The position numbers and the translations under genes were made by a program. The notes beneath the pieces were generated by a model that did no database searches, had not been told where the DNA came from, and worked only from the letters and a program-made list of their open reading frames with translations. 64,000 nt of DNA from Annulohypoxylon bovei var. microspora (Eukaryota; Ascomycota; Sordariomycetes; Xylariales; Hypoxylaceae), in contig MU405243.1 of assembly GCA_022836615.1 (NCBI GenBank), positions 1 to 64,000 of the forward strand. The letters are read 5' to 3'. Shown here one piece after another: positions 20,257 through 31,480 of this stretch (positions are counted from its first letter, which is position 1; every line of letters starts with the position of its first letter).

Positions 20257-23200
20257 ACTGGGAGCCTCCGTGAGTCACCCCCTAACACTGTTAGATAACT
20301 TGTCGTGATGATTCGTAGAATATGGTTAAGGGCGGCGGTGGGTGTTTGGCCTCCGGGGACTCCAAAGGAACAAACTCGAGCGGAATGGCCTCGTTAAGAA
20401 TAATTCCATCGTTTAGATAGACGAGAACAACGCAGAGGGACTGCGGAAGTTTTGACGAGTCAATGTTGTCCTGGGCTCTTGCGACTATAACATTAGTACT
20501 GAGGTACTCATTGTTGTCCTGGCCTGCATTGTCCTAGCATACTTAGCGATGGAGATGGAGATCACAGCAGATGGGAAAATGCGAATACCACCCCTGAACC
20601 AAAATTCTCTAAGATGCATTGATCTTTAGGTAGGGTGGGCTCACCTCGTTGTATTCAGCACTAACACTTGTCGGCGACGTACTTGTATCCAGGAAAACGA
20701 GATTTGCGTTTACTGTGATCTCTTCATGTTCGGGTGCTACGGCTGACTCCCACCAGACCCAAGCGGGGTAGCTCAATTGTAAGGGCCATATTGTACACCC
20801 TTGGAATCACCCCTCGGGCTATGTATTATGTATCGTGATTCCTAAGCCACTAAAAGGTGATTCGACCACTAGTAACATCTGTAGCAGTGATCTAGATACA
20901 TCCAATGGTTTCACGTCATATATCATATATCTCCTAATCTACGGTGGCTGTCTTGGTTTGTCCAAGTGATCGGAACGATCACCGAGAAACCTTTGCAGTT
21001 GGCCTTTAAGCTGGCCACGAGTTTAGAGGAGGAACGAGAAAACACAAAAGGTGAGAAGAGTTAGGCGGGTATAAGCGATGGGTGGGGATATCGGGCACCA
21101 GTGCTTAGATGTTGGTAGGTACTTTCAGCGGTATAGCGCAATTGAGATTGGTCGAGTAAAAAGAAGAATGGGAGCTAGCGCCCGTGTATTGAGCTGGATA
21201 TAGCCGACATGGATGAGCAGGAAGTCTCTGTTACTATCCACTCAGCTACACGAGGCGACCAGGTTATGAGTTCATGCCCGAGAGTTAAGGACGTATTGTG
21301 CACTCGATATTCTAACCACGGCTCGTAACAAGAGTTTCTCAGCAGTCAGCCAAATTGTTTGGGCACGAACGAAAGTTCCGAGTTGTCGATGCTAAACATA
21401 GTAAGCACCGGCGCTTTTGACCGTGGTGAGAATCAATTCACCATAATAGCGATTCGCCCAGTCAATATGACTTTAAAAATTAGATTCATATCCAATCAAC
21501 ACATCGGTGCCTTCGGAGATAACGAAAGCTATAATTCGAAGTGCTATCGATTCTTAGGGACTCGGAAAGATTGGTGCCAAACCCGATGGAACATGAACTG
21601 ACAACTTCTGGTTTGGGGCACACAAAATCCGAGCCCGGGGATTGTAGCGCAAGAAATCGGCGCTCCAGATATCCCCCGGCCTTGATTCCAAATTAAACAG
21701 GACGAACGTTCAAATCGATTTTGTCTAAGTCAATAAGAATTCGTCAAGGACAACAAGAACGGCCAAACCCTAGACGACGTGTACCACGTAGGTAATTTGC
21801 AAAAACAGATTTTTGCCACAATCTAGGGTGTGGAAAGAGGCTGTGGAAGGAAATATTTGGTCTGTCGCCAGGTCACAGAGCGAAAAAATGGCGGTGTAAA
21901 CTGCATACTACCAACTTGTGCGTAGTGTAGCCGATCACTTGAATCTCGAGCAAACTATCGTTTCAGGTAAAAGAGAAAAGACGGATATTCTGAAGATCAT
22001 TAGAAGAAGTTTGCTAAAGTTAGAGATTTCGAGTAATCGTTTATTTTCTTTGTTCAAGTTTCGAAGTTTTGAGAGAAGTCAAAATTGAGTTGACCTAAAA
22101 TAGACTTGACGTAGGTACCTATGCCGCTGAGTGGGTTCAACAGTTCGCACTTGCCTCTACCTAATCGGTACTCCACATTCTACCCGGACCATGAAGGTCT
22201 GCTATGGTCATTTAGTTGGCTAATTCGTAACTTCCCTCCAACACATTAAAACGTGCTTTACACATGGCAAGCATGCTAATGGATTGGTTGGTTGGGTGGT
22301 AACTACCCAATTGATTGGGACGTGTCTTGATAGAGGACTAACACTGAGGTACCTAGTAGCAAGGCACCTCATGGAAATCGCAAAATGGCAATAGCAAACT
22401 CTGATTTCCATGGGTACATGGAATTCTCCAAATGCGATACCACCTAGGCTAGGTAGGTACCTAGATATGCATGTAATAGATGACGAGATACCACCGAGAT
22501 ATCAAATAATGTTGATGGGAATCGAATCTGATCGAATCTAAGCATGTATCTTCTCTACTTTGAACTTCTCTCCTGACATATTGGATTTGCATGTAAGTGC
22601 AGGTGTATATCAAAATTAGACACAAGGTGAGTCATTAGGGAAATGTCCACACTGCTTCATTTAACATGCAGTTGTCCTTACATATGCGGCGCACGACACA
22701 GCACTTCAACCAAAGGAGGATAGAAAGGAAAAAAGGGGAAAAAAAGAAAAAGGGGCACATCATCGCCACAATAAGCAGATATGTGATGTGCTGTCATCTG
22801 CTCCTATTCTAAGAAAGCTTTTGGCTACCTTTGCCAGGTAGGTATTCAAAAACAAGTGAGGACTCCCGTTGAGAATTTATGGGGACTAGCTGAGCTGGAC
22901 GAAGGCAGCGGGTTATACGTTTAAGAAATTATATGACATATGCAACATTGGGTACCTAAGGTATGACAGCCCTGTATGGTAACGGAAAGAGTACAAACAA
23001 GAACGGTTCTTAGTTTCGGCATTTGGATGAACTATAGTCGTCTAGGTATGGTATTTTGTATTGTAGTTTAGTAGCTCGTTGAATATATTATTACCATTAG
23101 ATCTATCATAGCCTTATTATGGCTATCCTTACGCCCACGCCCTATCGCCCTCTATATATGGTAGTTCTTGTCATTAATCATAACTCACATCGAAATACTC

Positions 23201-23433
23201 CAACTCTAGATCGAAGATCTCTTCCTTTCTCTCTCGATAAGACCGCGTTTCTCTGTATCGCTGTAGGCCATTCCATAAATTCCATCTGCAGAAATGGCAG
23301 GATATGAACTACCTATCATATAATTATTCCGCGGCTCAGAGCATATAGGGCACCCCAATGCCTGGTTATGTACACTGCTCCGCTTAGCGTAGTGATTGCT
23401 ACTTATTTTCGGTAATAAATAGTCTCTTGTTGC
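20257..23433. other. Long intergenic region, no gene supported
   Basis: About 3.2 kb. The only frames are short and lack protein-like composition (21359-21601, 22220-22411). A purine-rich tract lies near 22715-22755 and TAGGTA/TACCTAGGTA motifs cluster near 22440-22465 and 22840. A tRNA-like GGGTAGCTCAATTGTAAGGG at 20766-20785 has no matching T arm. Confidence 0.5.
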
Positions 23434-25252
23434 TCATCTAGGACGTTTAAGGGGATGGGCCTCGGTATTTAAGACGTACTCGTCCAAGTTGACAAGATCA
23501 GGCGAAGAAAATGTCAGGTAGAGATACCTGAGTGTCTCAGCCAGCCAGAAACTCTATGACAATGTCAGTTAAAGCTCGATCCGTTAATTTTGACCGTATA
23601 GAACTTACCTCCATAGAATCCGACTTCACAGGATTGAGGTCTCGGACGGAGTTAATCGAAGAAAACGCTAGGTCCGTCTCAGTTGCATTTCGAATTGCCT
23701 GAAACATCCTCCACGCCATCTCTTGGTATTCTGGGTTGCCGGTCATGCGATACATCAAGAATACGCTCTCGACAGCCTCGGGTCGTAGAAGATAGCGCGG
23801 ATCGCGAGCATTCTTGAAGCCCTTCTTCAGAGTCATATCAGCATCATTCTCCCATTGGTCCTCGTCCCATTCGCACGGCTCTAATGTATCACATTTCTCT
23901 AGGTTGAATATCTCCGGCATGATACCTATAGGCATTGCGTCGTAGGCCCACACACAGCCACGTGTGATCTTCTCGCCGATCTCGAGATGTTCCGGGATGT
24001 TGAAAAGTTTGCTTCCCAGCCCAAACATCCCCCCAACAAAGCATCCAAGATGTTGCGCTTCTGCAGTCAGATGAGGCCCTGTATCCGACGAGACATACAC
24101 ATTCCCGGAGAAGAGTATGTCATCCTTGTCCGGAGTCATTGGCCGAAACAACAAATTATTGATGATCGTATCCATGGCTCCTCGGTAGAGCTTTTCATAC
24201 ATTGGTTCGAGGCCACCAAGAATAGCGAAGGTCTTGGGCAGGTATTCGTAAAGACTATCTGCTAGTGCACCCAACGTGAAGCTACTGTCACTGTCCAACT
24301 GCAGCTGGTTGAAGTCGAAGAACGTTGGCCACATGCCAGGGAGTGCTGTTTTATTCTGCCATTCGTCCAACACCAACGTTACCCTATTGATAGCATCGTA
24401 GTACTTGTTATTTCCGGTAAGCTGCGCCAGTCTAGAAAATTCGAGGGATGATGACGTAACGGAGGCTGAAGGGTCGTGAAATCCGGCGACCTGATTACCG
24501 CGCTTGGCATCATCGAAGTCTAGCCAGAATGGAGGCATGTGGTTTGGTGTATCGTATGCCATATAGAGCATGTCGCCAAGCTCAATGGCCTTCTCGAGCA
24601 GTGCTGTCTCTAAGCTCAGATCGTATGCGCCCAACAGTCCGCCCAGATGTCGGATAGTAGTTTCGAAAAAGTTACAGGAAGTATCCCTCGTGTCGGCCCA
24701 GTCGATGGTGACGGCAGCTGCTGCTGCTTCATAAAAGTCGTCCTTAAGGCCCATAATCCAAAGTGTCGAGAGGGAATCGACAAGCGTAGCTCCCCATCCG
24801 CCAAACCCAGGCGCATCCCTCCCTTTCCCTGATACCGGCATAAGCTCGTCGTAACCAAACCCGACATTCTTATAGCTAGTCCAACTCTTCACGAACGCAC
24901 TCTTCACCTCGGCCCGCCGACTCGTCAGGACCTCCTCCCTCGCAACGCCCGCGGGGCTCGTATCGGTAGTGAATTCATATTGGACCTTGGGTAGCGCGAG
25001 AGGTGTACCGGTTGGCAGAGGTGTATATTCCGATATAGGGTACTTCAATGATTGCTTAGACCAGTCGTAGCTCGTCCTAACATAGGTAAAGCCGAAGAGG
25101 GTATCGCGATGTTCGGGAATAAGTCCGACTAGGAGATATAAGAGAAGTACTAGGAAAAGTGCGGCGGCGACTCGTGTCTTCCGTCGAAAGATTGCTACCA
25201 TGGCGTTATGAGGCTGTTGTCGGACCTGCCATTCGACATTTTCAACGAACAT
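23434..25252 (-). CDS. Class I alpha-1,2-mannosidase (GH47)
   Basis: Two exons, 23609-25252 and 23434-23553, joined in phase 0 (donor GAG/GTAAGT, acceptor CATAG/AGT), 587 residues. The enzyme trims alpha-1,2-linked mannose from N-glycans in the ER/Golgi. A type II signal anchor (AAALFLVLLLYLLVGLI) follows a short basic tail. GH47 landmarks are TLVDSLSTLWIMGL, FFETTIRHLGGLLGAYDLS, GFHDPSASVTSSSLEFSRL, a Cys pair (HLGCFVGG and RGCVWAY), LRPEAVESVFLMYRMTG and, in exon 2, SFWLAETLRYLYL and NTEAHP with the calcium-binding Thr. Without exon 2 the protein would lack the last motif, so the splice is needed. The start may instead be the Met codon at 25199-25201, which has a better context (GCCATGG) and gives 570 residues. 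Several GH47 paralogues usually occur in such fungi, so no symbol is assigned. Confidence 0.95.
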
Positions 25253-28134
25253 GGAGAGATAATAGATATCCCTCGCTCCGTCAGGTGATAGGGATAATAT
25301 CGATACATTACCAATATCACACGTAGCCAGTAAGAAATGCAGTACCTAGATAGAAATAGAAATAATAATGTTGGATCTGACAACGCGCTGTGCAAATCGC
25401 ATTGGTGAAACACAGGATAACAAATGCGAGTGTCAGGAATTCGAAAGTGTTCTTGGCGAAGACCAGGATACCCAGGCCGCTACTAGGAAAATTACCAGAG
25501 CACCTCCCTGGGAAACCTGGGTAGGTCCGCTCGTATTACCATGCTGAAGCCGCCAAATTCCCGGCTAGCCGGCAAGTTCCAAGTTACTCCAACCCCTACT
25601 GGTCGTTAGCTAATTGGCTTCCGTAGCGTTGTTTATTTGAGCTTATTAGCCAGGTACAGGAGGTATTTACCGCAGATCAAGCGGATCTTTACCCCATACG
25701 ATTAAATACTTTTCTTATGTAAGCCGACAACTTCACACCCGTCTCGTACGGCAACGGTATCATATAAATGTTATTTGTACACATATTAGGGTTTCACAAG
25801 AATCAAGAGCCCTTACACTAGGTACTCGCTGTATGAGAACTTTAAAAGGACTTCAAGATGTTACAGTATTACTGGCAGTAAGTACGTATGCACAATCAAT
25901 AATCAAAAGATATAACTATTTACCAGACTACACCACACGGCTCACAATGGCATTATCTTTCTCAGACTATTTATTTGAAAACATCTCATTGTATAAACTA
26001 CTAATTAATGCGTGAGATTATGTGAGATAGCTAATTCTACCCCAGTGCACTTCCAGTTTGGTATCATAGGAATGAAAATGCTTTGTCATTGCATTCATGC
26101 GGAGGAACGATACGAATAAGAGTTGCCACGTTTGTTCTGTAGAAAAAGAAAAGGGGAAGGGGGATAGAGTGTATACCATACAAGCAGACTACACTCAACG
26201 TAGTGGACTAGAGACTATTGTTGGACATATGTCCTCCCTTGGCTACTTGGTGGTAGATCACACAATCAACGTCCGTCTCGGCCGAACCAATAAATATGTA
26301 CCATCCCATTCGAGGACTAAGTCATTAATTCACGGGCAATCGTCAGTCTAGGTCACTGACTTGTCGTCTATAGAAGTCTGCGGCCCGGTTAGGATATCCG
26401 TAAAAGCAATCCCAATTTCTAAATTTGAAAGTAGCTGCTTCAATTGCATTTTTAGCAAGTCCCGAAACTTCCTACAAGTTTGTTCTGGGTGGTGGCGTCG
26501 TGATAATGAAATTTAAATATGCTATGATACAATACAATGTCTCGATGGCAACATTCTAATAGTTAGCAATCGCTTTGGGCGGGAACGGAGCTCATGGTAC
26601 CCAATCCCCACCTTATGAGGCGTAGATCCCATATCTGGGGACTTGTGCCAATTGATAACGAGCTACGGCATACTCTTTCATACTAGGACCTCTCTTATTA
26701 AGTCGATTATAGAACCCAAATTTAGGAATCGTAATAGCAATGATGTGAAAAGCTAGATTATAATTTGTAGGTAGGAAGAGGATGGATTTCGATCACTTCG
26801 TAAAGGTTACCAGCATATGGTGACTTTCTTTAGCCCCTGTAAACCACAAACGAAACCGGTAAACTTGGCCCAACCTGCGAATAAATAATAAAACAACAGT
26901 ATTGCACCCAAGTCAAGACCCTTTTAATAAATAAAATAAAGCTAGAAGAGCTCGATCCTATCTATCCGTAGATACTGTGGCTTCGAAATTTGCAAGTCGA
27001 TTTCACCAAGTCTTGTGCTAATGATTGTCTATGCCGGCAGGCCGGATAACTCGGCAGCTCGGATGCTTCTTACATTTCACATGTTGGGCTTATTAGCAGC
27101 GATTAAGTACATAGTACTGTACTTACATAGTACAGAGATAATATGTACCTAGACCAAGGTACCATATCAACTTGTCGTGGGGGCTTGATATGAATTGATC
27201 TATCATATCATGTTCAGATAGATGATCGCACCCGTCTTAGTACATACCTAAATATTCAGTCAAGCTCACCTTAATAACGTGGCTATTACTCCTATAATTA
27301 TATTAACAATGATAAAAGCTACTACAAATTGTTACTTGGTTAAATGTGCGACCTACGGTATTTTTTCCATTTAATTTCCGATGATTTCTCCCTACCTAAG
27401 GTTATTGATTCCTAGGTCACATGATACCCCTTTACATCACCACCCAACTTACACCATACACAATACACTTCGTACCCTTTATAATCGATATAAGCATCCC
27501 ATTAAACAATCATTTCTTATATTCTCATTGCGCATATATACCTAAATACGCATATACGCTATACTAACCTATTAACCACCTAATTGTGCAGTTCATTTGG
27601 TCGATTACCTAAATACCTCGTTAGGTAGCCAACTGATCATGGAACTAATCTACAGTTCTTCAAAGCACATAAATAATGATAGCAACTAACCAATTATGTG
27701 TTTACCTATGTATGTAAATAAATACTTCCGCTATGAAGTCGGTAGTTACTACCTAGGGATAAGAAGGTATCTGATGCAACCTAGGTACCTAGGAAAGAGT
27801 TGTGTTCGATAGCGTCTCTCAACATCGCAGGGGATATCAAGACTCTTTTACCTGATGTATACCATCGCTATCGTTTTTGACAAAGCCAGCATAGAGCTCA
27901 TACCCTTGCTTCCGTTTCGCGCTCCTATTTCCTACGGCATGTTGAACCAGCCTAGGGCGAACTACGTTGCTCATTAGACTACCTATCCAAACACAGATCG
28001 CTTTAGACTAGCCCGCGATATCTCGCTTCAGAACAGTTTAGTTTCCTACACAAGTTTCTAAGCAGAGGTACAAGAATCAATGCCAACCACTGAATCGACC
28101 GAACATTACGATTACATATTATATGCAGTAAACT
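25253..28134. other. Long intergenic region, no gene supported
   Basis: About 2.9 kb, AT-rich and with many stops. It includes the promoter of the mannosidase and the 3' flank of the hydrolase gene. Small frames (25833-26015, 26097-26351) do not look like proteins. Palindromic CCTAGGTACCTAGG lies near 27780-27793. Confidence 0.5.
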
Positions 28135-29121
28135 TTACTTTTTCGACTTGTAAAAGAACCTCCCGAGAATCTTTTCGTAAACCTTCCATAACTCCCAGCC
28201 TATCTTCTTCCACCCCTTCTCCTTTTCTTTCCCGCTCCTACTCGAACCCCCCTCCGTCTCCTCCTCCTCTTCCTCTATGTCTTCGTCGTCGTCATCTCCT
28301 AGCCTCATATTCTCGACCACCCACGCGACCTCCGTAGCCACCACCTCGGGGCGATCCCTCTCGACATTGTGCCCGCAGTCCGGCACGTTGACGTACCTCT
28401 TGGTGCCGCCCTCCCTGGCCAAGTACAGCTGCTTCTTCTTCATGTCCTCGTCGGCCTTCTCCCACACGCCGAGCATCTCCCTTCTCTTCTCCAGCTCGCC
28501 CTTCTTCAGCTCGTCGCCGATGTCCAGCTTCTTCTCCGCCTTCTCGAGGTCGCCCCACATCCGGAGGAACGAGTTGCCCTTGATCACGCTCAGCGGCCTG
28601 TTTCCCAGCACGCGTCTCTTGTACTGCCGCTCCTCGACCAGGGGGTCCAGTCCGCCCTCCTGGCCCGTCTCCACGAGCACCACGCCCGCGACCTGTCTCG
28701 GCGCGTACGCGTCCGCCTCCGCGCTCTCCTCCTCCCCGGCCTCTTCCTTCTCGAGGAACAGCCGCGCGAACGACCCGCCGTACGAGTGCGCGATTAATAC
28801 GTATGGCCCTTTGAGCCCCTCCCTCCTTAGATACGACCTCAGCTCGGCTGTGGCCTGCGCCGGCTTCGGATTGAGCTCCCCGCGGTTATGCAGGAGGACG
28901 CGCAGGCGATACGGCTCGGAGGTTAGCATTTGCGCCAGCGCGTCCCACGACGGCGAGCATGACTCGCCGGAGCCGTGGAAGCATATGATTAGCGGAGAGC
29001 CCTCTGCCGTACCCGAATCCGGGATCAGGAGCTCGTGTTGGGGATCTGATAGCGATGCGACGTCGGTAGGGATGTCTGCCATCGATGACGTCGCGTCGTC
29101 TCCACCGTGTTTCGCGGACAT
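28135..29121 (-). CDS. Alpha/beta hydrolase
   Basis: 328 residues from the ATG at 29119-29121. The alpha/beta-hydrolase fold is indicated by ICFHGSGES (oxyanion loop, HG motif), YVLIAHSYGGSFARLFL (nucleophile elbow GxSxG-like, here AHSYGG with the Ser nucleophile), VAGVVLVETG (strand with candidate acid) and VPDCGHNVERDRPE (catalytic His). A Lys/Glu-rich helical insertion (about 190-255) may form a lid, and the C-terminus carries a long acidic run followed by Lys-rich sequence. No signal peptide is seen, so it is probably intracellular. The substrate cannot be told. It lies head-to-tail after the RING gene on the same strand, 640 bp apart. A long open frame on the other strand (28277-29185) is a shadow caused by GC-rich codons. 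Confidence 0.88.
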   Translation of the reverse strand: MSAKHGGDDATSSMADIPTDVASLSDPQHELLIPDSGTAEGSPLIICFHGSGESCSPSWDALAQMLTSEPYRLRVLLHNRGELNPKPAQATAELRSYLRREGLKGPYVLIAHSYGGSFARLFLEKEEAGEEESAEADAYAPRQVAGVVLVETGQEGGLDPLVEERQYKRRVLGNRPLSVIKGNSFLRMWGDLEKAEKKLDIGDELKKGELEKRREMLGVWEKADEDMKKKQLYLAREGGTKRYVNVPDCGHNVERDRPEVVATEVAWVVENMRLGDDDDEDIEEEEEETEGGSSRSGKEKEKGWKKIGWELWKVYEKILGRFFYKSKK

Positions 29122-29764
29122 GGTGTCGCGTGCTCGTCCGTGCTGCGATTTCAATGACGTCGTTGGTCATCTCATCTTGCAGTAAAAAGGCTTAAGCAAT
29201 TGGGTCCATCTCGTGGGAAATTAGAAAGTTCTGTACGTGGACCTTGAATGAATGCTGCTTAGTTGTGTCGGACTTTGAGGCTACAAAGAGGCTACGAATC
29301 CTTCTTATGCACATCCATGCAGTCATTGAGGCTTGCATGCACGGACCACCAATATTTCTTGTAGATCTAAGAAAGGGGGCGATCATAATTGTGGCACGTA
29401 TCCACAGTCATTATTCATGTTTAGGTACTGTATTAACAATGTGAATTCTTCTTCAATGTTTGTATTCGGGAATATTGATCACGTCGAATCTGGGTATATC
29501 CAAGCAGTCTTCATATGCAGTCCCGATTCCTTAATACACCATGACCCGAGTCCATAGATGTCCATAGATGCCCAGGACATCATTAAAATCAATATCCAAT
29601 TCCTCATGAACGCCTTGGTAGGCCCTGCATTAGCTCCAATAGATATGCTTTCCCCTTCAGCCAAACGCCAAACCATGCAAATGCCGTTCCGTAAATGTGT
29701 AAAATCTGACCCAAAATCCTTTATCTAAACCCCGGGAAGACTTTAAGAGCTGTACGTTTCCCTA
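29122..29764. other. Intergenic spacer
   Basis: About 640 bp between two minus-strand genes. Overlapping small frames on both strands (29192-29676) look random. It should include the hydrolase promoter and the 3' UTR of the RING gene. Confidence 0.5.
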
Positions 29765-31324
29765 TTAATTTGTTAGACTTCGCATCATTCTGGTAGCGGA
29801 CAACTTGCATTGAGGCCGCCCGTCATCGCTATTTGTTTCGTCGACGGGTACGACTAGATCCTGCATGCGGTCTCGGGCCGTTCCGACAGTACTAGGCCTA
29901 TCAACCCTTGGCTGCTCTGGCAGGTCAACAGCTTCTTCCGGCTTCGGAGACGACACGCGACATATATGTTTCTTCATAGAGCTGCTCCATGATGTCAATC
30001 TCTGTCGCCCCCTTTCAACATCAACGTGTATTATAGCACCACCCCGTGACCTTAGCCTCCTTGTGCCGAATTCCCTCCGCACCATAGAATTGGTGATCTT
30101 AGGACAATAGCCAGGAGGGAGCATTGAGGTTTTGCAGGAAGGACACAGTGAGCTAAGTTGACTTAGGAACTCATCGATGCATTCTGGGTGGAAGATATGA
30201 CCGCACGGTAGTTCACGGATGATCGTCTTCTTGGATTCGAAGTCTTCTAAACAGATAAGACATGCAGGTTGGTAGTCAATGGGTGTGTCGTTTTTCTCGG
30301 CCTTCACACCAATGGGCTGTCGGCTAGCCTCTGATGATCTCCGCCCCTTTGAGAATTTTGGCGACGTGGGTGACACTGGTATTGGCGGATCGTAATTATA
30401 AGTAAATAGTGTGAATGTTTGTATATGGCTCATCGGTACCCTCAATCGCTTGATACCTAATGCCTCCAAATTCACCTCTCCCCGCTCAACACGGTGTCGT
30501 AATGCGGCACGGCGACGACCTTGGACAAAATGCATAAGCAAGGATGTACTACCTATGACAGCAACAATTACCCCTAAAATAATTAGAATAAAGGCCCAGA
30601 GAGGAAGTGTCGTCGACACGGTAATAACCGATAACTCCGTCCACACTCGTACATAATCAGCTGCGTTTGGCGAGTATGTCGAAATGATCTGGTCGCTGAA
30701 GGGAACCGTTGATAAATCACCAGAATAGAGGCTAAGTTGACGCATCATCCCGTTTCCAGAACTGCCAGGAATTGCGTAGACAGGATATCGATTCTGCGTC
30801 TTCCAGGCGTTCCCGTCGCCCAGGTCCCAAACATCGTCATCGGCATCTGGAGGCTGACTGGTGTCGTCGTCGTCCGGACGGTAAACTAACATGCCTCGAA
30901 TAGGATCCAACCTGGCCGAGGCTAAAAATGACTGGGTACAGTTGTTGTTGATCCATGGTGCAAGGGCGATCAGGTTATAATTGGTAGTTGGTAAGTTGAC
31001 CTGGCGTGTTACATTTTTCGGTATGTATTTTGCTGATAGATTTTGACACGGATCGCTGTCGGCCAAATCTGGTACATATAATAGACCTTGGACCACTCCG
31101 TTTGACGTTGACACCGAGGTAGTTGAGAGAGTAGTGACGTTTCCAAGTAGATCCTCAGAATATGCTATCTGGCTCTGTGACGACGTGTAAGTAGGCAATA
31201 GACCCGTTTCGAAGTTTTTCCTAGTCGTGGAGTCTCAAGACATACAGATAATGCAGTGATGTTTCTGAGAATGGTGCTAGGAACCGAATGGCCATCCGAC
31301 CAGCTGGGATTGCTGAATAACAAT
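29765..31324 (-). CDS. Membrane RING-H2 E3 ubiquitin ligase (5' end unresolved)
   Basis: Main exon 29765-31174 joined to 31246-31324 through a GTATGT donor and CACAG acceptor (phase 0). The lumenal N-terminal part has several N-glycosylation sequons (NITA, NVTT, NLSA, NCTQ) and PA-like spacing. A transmembrane segment follows (PLWAFILIILGVIVAVIG), then a basic cytosolic region and a RING-H2 finger: CLICLEDF, LPCGHIFHPECIDEF, CPSC. This PA-TM-RING-like layout points to a ubiquitin ligase of endomembranes that marks membrane cargo. The C-terminal 120 residues are Arg/Ser-rich. The exon at 31246-31324 needs an upstream exon ending in phase 2. A good signal-peptide-like frame starts at ATG 31478-31480 (SSLVVSCLLVSLTTTLP) but I could not join it by a normal intron. 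The true start is therefore unknown. Confidence 0.85.
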
Positions 31325-31480
31325 CTATTTGAATGTCAGTATACAGACGTCATTCACTTGATCAGAAGACATCGATGATTGCACGAGTCAAGCATAGATG
31401 GCTGAGCTAGTGACGGTAATAGGTAGCGTTGTGGTAAGAGATACTAGCAGGCAAGATACGACGAGACTCGAAGAGTGCAT

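Noticed and set aside
20766..20830. tRNA-like GTAGCTCAATTG segment
   Set aside because: The D-arm-like part is present, but no T arm with a GGTTCRANNCC loop and no acceptor stem can be formed.
28277..29185. 302-codon + strand frame opposite the alpha/beta hydrolase
   Set aside because: Ser/Pro/Thr-rich antisense of a gene with clear hydrolase motifs.
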